Positions 1 to 4,692 of a stretch of DNA of 9,657 nt are shown here, piece after piece (the stretch's first letter is position 1; each line of letters opens with the position of its first letter). A program made the position numbers and the translations under genes. Source of the stretch: Phycisphaerales bacterium (GTDB lineage: Bacteria; Planctomycetota; Phycisphaerae; Phycisphaerales; UBA1924); contig DOJA01000323.1 of NCBI GenBank assembly GCA_003511945.1, forward strand, positions 1 to 9,657, written 5' to 3'. The notes under the pieces were generated by a model. It saw only the letters and a list, made by a program, of their open reading frames with translations, was not told the origin of the DNA and did no database searches.

Positions 1-12
1 CGCCCCGCGGTT

Positions 13-110
13 CCCCCCCGGTTCCCCCCGGTACGCCCCCCGATTTCCCCCCGGTACGCCCCCCGATTTCCCCCCGATTTGGCCCCCGGTTTCCCCCCGG
101 TTTCCCCCCC
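13..110. repeat. C-tract tandem repeat, period about 11-12 bp
   Basis: Nine runs of five to seven C begin at 13, 24, 36, 47, 59, 70, 83, 93 and 104, so spacing is 10-13 bp. The runs are separated by short linkers of the types GATTT, GGTACG and GGTTT. Positions 24-46 and 47-69 are two perfect copies of a 23-bp composite unit (C6-GGTACG-C6-GATTT). The minus strand therefore carries nine G-tracts with linkers of about 4-7 nt, a pattern able to form G-quadruplexes. The block lies directly upstream of the phosphatase gene and may continue left of the window. All three forward frames are open through it, so an open frame is not evidence of coding. The 23-bp unit is not a multiple of three, which argues against translation. 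Confidence 0.9.
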
Positions 111-125
111 ATTTGCCCCGCACCC

Positions 126-129
126 GGAG
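126..129 (+). promoter_or_regulatory. Shine-Dalgarno-like GGAG deciding the phosphatase start
   Basis: GGAG lies 6 nt before the ATG at 136, a good ribosome-binding distance. It favours 136 over the TTG at 79, which sits inside the C-tract repeat, and over the later in-frame ATGs at 193 and 202, which have no comparable site. It is the only clear Shine-Dalgarno-like site before a gene in this window. Confidence 0.5.
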
Positions 130-135
130 CTGCCC

Positions 136-1014
136 ATGCCCCCAGCCGAGCCCGACTCCCCACTCGCCGGTTCACCCTCGACGGGCCACCGGATGCAGTG
201 CATGGAGATCTGGGGGGGCAACTCCTCGATCATGGACGCGATCTCCTCCCCCGGGATCGACGCCTGGGTCTACAGCCGCCCGCACGAGAACGCCGGCCAG
301 GGCGGGGACATCCACTATGTGTCCATGTGCGCCTCGGGGCGCATCGCGCGCTACTTCGTCGCCGATGTCGCGGGCCACGGCGAGGCAGTCAGTGAGCTCG
401 CGAGACGCCTGCGCACCCTGATGCGCCGGAACATCAACACCATCGACCAGACCAAGTTCGCCCGCGCGCTGAACGAGGAGTTCTCCCGCCTTGAGACCCA
501 CGGGCGCTTCGCCACCGCGGTGCTGGCCACCTACTACGCCCCCACCCGCAACCTCATCCTCTGCAACGCCGGACACCCGCGCCCCATGTGGTACCGGGCC
601 GCCGACCGCACCTGGAGCGTGCTCGACCGCGACGCCCGCGGCACGGTCGAGGCCGCCTCCAACCTTCCCCTGGGCATCATCGAGCCCACCGACTACCACC
701 AGTTCGCCATCGAACTCAACCCGGGCGACCTCGTCGTCTTCATCACCGACGGGCTCGTGGAGGCCAAGGACGACCAGGGATGCTTGCTCGGCGAGGCCGG
801 GCTCCTGGACATCGCCCGCTCCTTCGACCCCTCCTCGCCCACGGCGCTGCTCGCCGGGTTGCTCGAGCGCGTCGTTCAGTACCAGAGCGGGCGCCCCATC
901 GACGACGATGTCACCGTCGTCCTCCTGCACCAGAACGGCGCGCCCATTCCCACCTACTCCCTCGGGGAGTACGCCGGCGCCGTCGCCAAGATGCTCGGGC
1001 TCAAGCGCACCTGA
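136..1014 (+). CDS. PP2C/SpoIIE-type serine/threonine protein phosphatase
   Basis: This is a 292-residue cytosolic metal-dependent phosphatase of the PPM family (SpoIIE/RsbU branch). Characterised members remove phosphate from Ser/Thr of regulators such as anti-anti-sigma factors; the substrate here is unknown. Residues 1-22 are Pro/Ser-rich. A CMEIWGGN motif follows (about residues 22-29), which I associate with planctomycete homologues. The catalytic domain spans about 50-275. The expected metal-binding acids are all present: GGD (Asp58), DVAGHG (Asp77), ITDGLVEA (Asp205) and DDDVTVV (Asp256-258). CNAGHPRP and LPLGI are also typical of the family. No sensor or membrane segment is visible, so input must come from a partner unless the protein begins further upstream: its frame is open to position 1 through the proline-coding repeat. 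The start at 136 rests on the GGAG site. The next gene is convergent. Confidence 0.9.
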   Translation: MPPAEPDSPLAGSPSTGHRMQCMEIWGGNSSIMDAISSPGIDAWVYSRPHENAGQGGDIHYVSMCASGRIARYFVADVAGHGEAVSELARRLRTLMRRNINTIDQTKFARALNEEFSRLETHGRFATAVLATYYAPTRNLILCNAGHPRPMWYRAADRTWSVLDRDARGTVEAASNLPLGIIEPTDYHQFAIELNPGDLVVFITDGLVEAKDDQGCLLGEAGLLDIARSFDPSSPTALLAGLLERVVQYQSGRPIDDDVTVVLLHQNGAPIPTYSLGEYAGAVAKMLGLKRT

Positions 1015-1046
1015 CTCGTCGAGCGCTCAGGGAACGAACGCGAGTC

Positions 1047-1071
1047 GGTGGCACAGGCGTCCCGCCTGTGC
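1047..1071. repeat. Intergenic hairpin related to the 83-bp elements; possible terminator
   Basis: The 116-bp gap 1015-1130 between two convergent genes holds a perfect 9-bp inverted repeat, GCACAGGCG (1051-1059) and CGCCTGTGC (1063-1071), with a TCC loop. Positions 1047-1070 match 3137-3160 at 21 of 24 bases, so this belongs with the repeat family described at 3111-3193. I could not find the outer terminal repeats here. The hairpin could end transcription from both sides, but no T-run follows on either strand, so it is not a classical intrinsic terminator. The rest of the gap shows only an 8-bp palindrome (1021-1028). Confidence 0.6.
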
Positions 1072-1130
1072 GCCCGCACGGTGACCCCGAAATGCCCGGG
1101 ACGCCTCTGCCGCCCTTCCGTGCACGCACA

Positions 1131-2225
1131 TCACCGCCTCTGGCGCTGCCACTGGCGGATCGTGTCGTCGGCCCCCGGCGTCGCGGGCTCCGGGTTGAGC
1201 TCCCCCCGGCGCAGCCGGACCAGGTCGACCTCCGCCGCGATGAACCCGAACGCCGCCCACTGGTCGGACGCGACGAGCCGCTCCATCAACGCCGTCGCTC
1301 CCGCAAGGTCGAAGCGCGTGAGCCGCCGGTTGGCCAGCCCGTACGAGGTCGTCGCGTCGTCGACGGCCCCTCCTCCTCCCACTCCCGGCGCGCGGGCCGC
1401 GTCCAGCGCCCACGCCTCGCTCCGCTCGCCCTTGAACACCAGCAGCAGACGGTGGTAGGCAAAGTTCTCCAGGATGTCCATGTCGGGCCGGATGCCCTCC
1501 AGTTCCGACATCGCCACGGTCTCGTGCCCCAGGCGCGTCCGCGCGTTGAAGCGCCAGTACGCGAAGGCGACCAGCGTGTCGTCGTTCATCGCCATGGTGC
1601 GCACCGCGTTGTCCCACACGAGCGCCGCCCGCGCGAACTCCCCCCGCAGGTAGGCCGCCAGCCCCAGGTGGTACTGGATGTTCGAGTGCAGCGTGCTCCG
1701 GGGCGCCCCGGAAGCGTTGGGCGCGCCGTCCGGCTCGACTTCATCGGGGATTCCCCGCTCCAGCACGATCGTCGCCGCCCGTTCAAGGTCACTGAACGCC
1801 TCGTCGAACCGGCGCAGCGTGATGAACCGGTGCCCGCGGTGGCGCAGCAGGCGCGGGCTCTCGGGGAACCGCTCGAGCGCGCGGGTGTACCACTCCACCG
1901 CCTCGCGGTGCCGCCCGAGGTACGCCAGGCGGCGTCCGACCCAGATTGATGCCTCCTCGCTCGCCGGGTCGGCATCGAACGCCGCCCGCGCCGCGGCCAG
2001 ATCCCCCTCGAGCGCCCGCCGCCGCTCGGGGGTGAACACCGGCTGGCGGAACGGGCGCCGGTCGAGCAGCGAGAACGCCTCCGGCTCCGCCAGCGCCGCC
2101 GAGCGGGAGCGGTCGGAGGCGCCGTGCCCGCCCGGAGCGCACGCGCCGAGGACCACCGTCGCGCAGGCGAGAAGCAGGGGCGTCACGGACCGCGGGGCGG
2201 TCGGGCGGGTGGCGGCCTTTTTCAT
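1131..2225 (-). CDS. TPR-repeat lipoprotein, function unknown
   Basis: The product is 364 residues. It begins with a basic stretch (KK, R7, R12), a hydrophobic core at about 14-27, and a lipobox L-G-A-C with Cys29 as the predicted lipid-modified residue, so it is probably exported and membrane-anchored. Helical repeats of TPR type follow: about 92-121 (AYLGRHREAVEWYTRALERFP), 126-156 (RHRGHRFITLRRFDEAFSDLERA), 180-207 (YHLGLAAYLRGEFARAALVWDNAV), with weaker units near 218-245 and 294-321. TPR arrays usually hold protein partners; no catalytic motif is seen. A Gly-rich break (GVGGGG, about 281-286) interrupts the helices. The start at 2225 gives a proper signal peptide and lies 7 nt after a TACGCT box; no Shine-Dalgarno site precedes it. 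It is divergent from the BtpA-family gene with a 59-bp gap. Confidence 0.85.
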   Translation of the reverse strand: MKKAATRPTAPRSVTPLLLACATVVLGACAPGGHGASDRSRSAALAEPEAFSLLDRRPFRQPVFTPERRRALEGDLAAARAAFDADPASEEASIWVGRRLAYLGRHREAVEWYTRALERFPESPRLLRHRGHRFITLRRFDEAFSDLERAATIVLERGIPDEVEPDGAPNASGAPRSTLHSNIQYHLGLAAYLRGEFARAALVWDNAVRTMAMNDDTLVAFAYWRFNARTRLGHETVAMSELEGIRPDMDILENFAYHRLLLVFKGERSEAWALDAARAPGVGGGGAVDDATTSYGLANRRLTRFDLAGATALMERLVASDQWAAFGFIAAEVDLVRLRRGELNPEPATPGADDTIRQWQRQRR

Positions 2226-2232
2226 GGCGCGG

Positions 2233-2238
2233 AGCGTA
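2233..2238 (-). promoter_or_regulatory. Candidate -10 box (TACGCT) for the TPR lipoprotein
   Basis: On the minus strand GGTACGCT ends 7 nt before the ATG at 2225. If it is a -10 element (TANNNT), transcription would begin at about the start codon, giving a leaderless mRNA. This agrees with the absence of a Shine-Dalgarno site. I see no -35 hexamer. Confidence 0.3.
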
Positions 2239-2255
2239 CCAGCCGGGCGCGCCGC

Positions 2256-2261
2256 TACGAT
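2256..2261 (+). promoter_or_regulatory. Candidate -10 box (TACGAT) for the BtpA-family gene
   Basis: GCTACGAT in the 59-bp divergent gap ends 23 nt before the ATG at 2285, which would give a leader of roughly 16 nt. No clear -35 hexamer is visible. It is supported only by resemblance to TANNNT and by similar boxes before two other genes. Confidence 0.25.
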
Positions 2262-2284
2262 CCGCGTCCGACCGGGGCCTTCTC

Positions 2285-3097
2285 ATGACCCTCTCCATCG
2301 ACATCTTCGGCGCCCCCAAGGCCCTCGTGGGCATGGTGCATGTCTCGGCGCTGCCCGGCACGCCCCGCTGCACCGAGCCCGTCAATGTCATCGCCGGCAA
2401 GGCCGTCGAGGAGGCGTGGATGCTCGCCGAGGCGGGCTTCGACGCCATCATCCTGGAGAACATGCACGATGCGCCCTACCTCCGGCGCGCCGTCGGCCCC
2501 GAGATCGTCGCCGCCATGACCGAGGTCGCCGACGCGGTGCGCGAGGCCGTCGATGTCCCGCTGGGCGTGCAGATCCTCGCCGGGGCCAACCGCGAGGCCC
2601 TCGCGGTGGCCCACGCCGTCGGGCTGTCGTTCATCCGCGCCGAGGGGTTCGTCTTCGCCTCTGTCGCCGACGAGGGGCTCCTCGAGGAAGCCGACGCCGG
2701 CCCGCTGCTCCGGTATCGCAGGCAGATCGGCGCCGACAAGGTCCGCGTGCTGGCCGACATCAAGAAGAAGCACTCCTCCCACGCCATCACCTCGGATGTC
2801 GGGCTCGCCGAGACCGCGCGGGCCGCGGAGTTCTTCGGCGCCGACGGCGTGATCGTCACCGGCGCCGCCACCGGGCGCCCCACCTCGGTCGAGGATGTCC
2901 GGCGCGTCCGCACCGCGACCAAGCTCCCGCTCTGCGTCGGCAGCGGCGCCACGCCCGACACCATGCGCGAACTCTTCGAGTACGCCGACGCCGTCATCGT
3001 CGGCTCGTGGTACAAGGTCCGCGGCGAGTGGCGCAACCCCCCCGACCCCGCCCGCGTGAAGGAACTGGTGGCCGCCGCCAACCGCGCCCGGTTGTAG
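2285..3097 (+). CDS. BtpA/SgcQ-family TIM barrel protein
   Basis: The product is 270 residues, the usual length for the family, and looks complete and soluble. Family signatures appear in order: VGMVHVSALPGTP (15-27), AGFDAIILENMHDAPY (50-65), GVQILAGANREAL (about 96-108), FIRAEGFVF, ADIKKKHSSH (157-166), FGADGVIVTGAATGRPT, CVGSGATP (217-224) and ADAVIVGSWYKVRGEW near the end. GSGATP and the later IVGS resemble phosphate-binding loops at the C-terminal ends of beta-strands 7 and 8 of a TIM barrel, suggesting a phosphorylated substrate; that is inference. BtpA was linked to photosystem I stability in cyanobacteria and SgcQ lies in an E. coli sugar-related cluster, but nothing here suggests photosynthesis or a sugar operon, so the function is open. 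There is no Shine-Dalgarno site. Neighbours are divergent upstream and convergent downstream. Confidence 0.9.
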   Translation: MTLSIDIFGAPKALVGMVHVSALPGTPRCTEPVNVIAGKAVEEAWMLAEAGFDAIILENMHDAPYLRRAVGPEIVAAMTEVADAVREAVDVPLGVQILAGANREALAVAHAVGLSFIRAEGFVFASVADEGLLEEADAGPLLRYRRQIGADKVRVLADIKKKHSSHAITSDVGLAETARAAEFFGADGVIVTGAATGRPTSVEDVRRVRTATKLPLCVGSGATPDTMRELFEYADAVIVGSWYKVRGEWRNPPDPARVKELVAAANRARL

Positions 3098-3110
3098 GGC
3101 GCTTCGGAAC

Positions 3111-3193
3111 GCCGTTCAGAGTGAACTATCCCCTCTGGTGGGACCGGCGTCCCGCCTGTCTCTCCCGGCCCTCTCCGGGTCATTCTGTGAGGG
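3111..3193. repeat. 83-bp dispersed hairpin element, copy 1
   Basis: The element fills most of the 101-bp gap between two convergent genes. Its core is an inverted repeat, GACCGGCG (3142-3149) and CGCCTGTC (3153-3160), with loop TCC and one mismatch. The right end ATTCTGTGAGGG (3182-3193) is identical to the right end of the copy at 4462-4544. The left end (3111-3122) matches the other copy's left end at only 7 of 12 positions. Core-to-end distances (31 and 22 nt) are the same as in that copy. It may serve here as a terminator stem for both genes, but there is no T-run. Confidence 0.75.
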
Positions 3194-3198
3194 CGTTC

Positions 3199-4416
3199 TC
3201 AGTCCCGCTCTCCGGCTCCCTCGCTCCCCGAGCCGCGGATCGCCAGCCGGTGCGCGATGTCGGAGAGGTCCTTGAGCGCCTGCCCCGACGCCGTCAGCGA
3301 CGACGCCGAGTCCAGCGCCTTCACCGCCCGCTCCGCGGCGTCCGACAGCACCCCGAACCCGAACCCCGCCCCGCTCCCCTTCAGCGACAGGCACAGCCGC
3401 CGGACGCTCGGCGCGTCCGACAGTCGCACCGCGTCGGCGATCTGCGTGATCGTCCGGTGCACCTGCGCGATGTACCCCTCCACCAGCGGGATCATCTGCG
3501 CGTCGGCGGTCCGCGTGCTGTAGAGCGGGAGCCGAGCGGGCTTCCCCGTGGTCGCCTCCGGCTTGGGCGCCGACAGGCGAACCCCCAGCGCCGCCGCCAG
3601 CACCCGAATCAGCCCCGCGGGGCTGTAGGGCTTGGGCACCACCGCCGCGGCCCCGGCCCGGCGGGCCGCGCTCAGCCGGTCGGTGTTCGCCTCCGCCGTC
3701 AGCACGATGATCGGCCCCTCGTACCCCGACCGGCGGATCGCGCCGATCGCTTCCTCACCCGGCCCCGCCGACAGGTTCAGTTCGCACATCACCAGGTCAA
3801 AGTGACGCGAACGCAGGTCCCGGATCGCCTCGCTCACCGAGTCGTGGCTCGCCATCCGCACGCCCGTCGAGCGCAGGTGGAACGCCAGCAGCTCGCAGTC
3901 CACCCGCTGGTCGTCCAGCAGCAGCAGGTCCGCGTCGAACTGGGGCAGTTCCAGCGTCCCCTCCGCGTTCTCCGCGAACCGCGCACTGGCGCGGAACGCG
4001 TCGGGGTCCACCTCGCTGTCGAACCGCACCGCCACCGCGTGGATGCTCCGCTCCAGCAGTTCGCAGGTCTCGACCATGCCCAGCACCCCGCCCTCCTGGC
4101 CGTCGCCACGAGGCACGACAAACACGCAGCGCGTCCCCGGGTTCAGGAACCCGCTGTGCAGGAACCACATCCCCCGCTCCGAGAAGTGGCGGCTGATCAC
4201 CAGGAACTTCGCGCTGCCCCCGCCCGGGTGGTGTACTGTCACTCGCACCGTCGCCGGCCCCGCCCCGGGGGCCTGCTCCGACAGCGGGCCGAACAGGTCG
4301 TTGCGCTCCGCGATCGCGTCCAAACGGTCCATCAGCTCCGTCCGCTTCACCTCGCTGAGGTGGATCGTGCGGCGGTACGGGCTCTCGGCGACCTTTGCGG
4401 CACCCCGTGTGAGCAT
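3199..4416 (-). CDS. Receiver-HPt regulator with both phosphosites replaced
   Basis: The product is 405 residues, cytosolic, with three parts. Residues about 55-140 look like a beta-rich module with ISRHFSERGMWFL and a later G-rich strand pair, weakly like PilZ (c-di-GMP-binding) domains but without the usual RxxxR and Asp, so that call is tentative. Residues about 161-280 form a receiver domain: acidic pair Asp168-Asp169, conserved Thr240 (IVLT) and Lys262 (VPKPYSP). The phosphoacceptor position in HFDLVMCELNL is Glu212 (codon GAA), not Asp. Residues about 305-392 resemble an HPt helical bundle, but the HxLKG motif reads LSLKGSGAGFGF, with Leu343 (CTG) in place of His. Asp-to-Glu can mimic the phosphorylated state in some receivers, such as NtrC D54E, and an HPt without His cannot pass phosphate. 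I infer a scaffold or constitutive regulator. There is no Shine-Dalgarno site before the ATG at 4416, and no partner kinase nearby. Confidence 0.8.
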   Translation of the reverse strand: MLTRGAAKVAESPYRRTIHLSEVKRTELMDRLDAIAERNDLFGPLSEQAPGAGPATVRVTVHHPGGGSAKFLVISRHFSERGMWFLHSGFLNPGTRCVFVVPRGDGQEGGVLGMVETCELLERSIHAVAVRFDSEVDPDAFRASARFAENAEGTLELPQFDADLLLLDDQRVDCELLAFHLRSTGVRMASHDSVSEAIRDLRSRHFDLVMCELNLSAGPGEEAIGAIRRSGYEGPIIVLTAEANTDRLSAARRAGAAAVVPKPYSPAGLIRVLAAALGVRLSAPKPEATTGKPARLPLYSTRTADAQMIPLVEGYIAQVHRTITQIADAVRLSDAPSVRRLCLSLKGSGAGFGFGVLSDAAERAVKALDSASSLTASGQALKDLSDIAHRLAIRGSGSEGAGERD

Positions 4417-4461
4417 GGCGTATCCACAGGGATCGACCTTCCCCGCAACGCCCTGAAGGGT

Positions 4462-4544
4462 CCCTCACAGAATGGCCTCGTCTCCCCGGCGGGACGGGCG
4501 GCCCGCCCGTCTCTTCCGACCCTCCCGGAGTGATTCTGTGAGGG
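4462..4544. repeat. 83-bp dispersed hairpin element, copy 2, with perfect 12-bp terminal inverted repeats
   Basis: The ends are CCCTCACAGAAT (4462-4473) and ATTCTGTGAGGG (4533-4544), exact reverse complements. In the centre sits a perfect 8-bp inverted repeat, GACGGGCG (4493-4500) and CGCCCGTC (4504-4511), with loop GCC. The element lies in the 276-bp gap between two divergent genes, beginning 46 bp beyond the start codon of the regulator gene. It has no coding capacity and resembles a REP/MITE-type element. No obvious target-site duplication flanks it. Confidence 0.8.
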
Positions 4545-4556
4545 GCTCTACGGGCC

Positions 4557-4639
4557 CCGCACGGAGTCACCTCCCCTCTTCGGTGGGATGGGCGGCCCGC
4601 CTGTCTCTCCCGGCCCCCATTGAGTCATTCCGAGAGCGG
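4557..4639. repeat. 83-bp dispersed hairpin element, copy 3
   Basis: This copy follows the previous one after 12 bp. Its core GATGGGCG (4587-4594), loop GCC, CGCCTGTC (4598-4605) pairs fully if two G-U wobbles are allowed, so an RNA stem is kept. The right end (4627-4639) is a diverged form of ATTCTGTGAGGG, and the left end (4557-4567) is an imperfect complement of it. The 22-nt spacing from core to right end is the same as in the other copies. It ends 53 bp before the DUF885 start codon. Confidence 0.7.
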
Positions 4640-4680
4640 CTCCGTGTGAGGGGTTGGGCCACCCCGCCGAGCCCCGCCGG

Positions 4681-4686
4681 TACCCT
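4681..4686 (+). promoter_or_regulatory. Candidate -10 box (TACCCT) for the DUF885 gene
   Basis: GGTACCCT ends 6 nt before the ATG at 4693. As a -10 element it would start transcription at or next to the start codon, giving a leaderless mRNA, much as proposed for the lipoprotein gene. No good -35 hexamer is visible at 16-18 nt upstream. Confidence 0.35.
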
Positions 4687-4692
4687 TCGCCC

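Noticed and set aside
1..118. CRISPR array in the C-tract region
   Set aside because: Repeat units are 10-13 bp with no unique spacers of 25-40 bp, and no cas genes are present.
79..135. TTG at 79 as the phosphatase start
   Set aside because: It lies inside the C-tract repeat, has no ribosome-binding site, and would add only repeat-encoded prolines; the ATG at 136 follows GGAG at 6 nt.
1051..1071. Classical Rho-independent terminator
   Set aside because: The stem is good but no T-run follows on either strand, and homologous stems also occur in a divergent promoter gap.
2285..3097. Photosystem I assembly role from the BtpA name
   Set aside because: No photosynthesis genes or other such context are visible, and the family is widespread in non-photosynthetic bacteria.
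1678..4533. Long 951-residue open frame on the plus strand
   Set aside because: It runs antisense or out of frame across three well-supported genes, its translation is Arg/Pro/Ala-rich low complexity, and GC-rich DNA gives many such stop-free frames.
4654..4692. TTG at 4654 as the DUF885 start
   Set aside because: It would put 13 extra residues before a well-formed signal peptide and sits upstream of the likely -10 box at 4681-4686.
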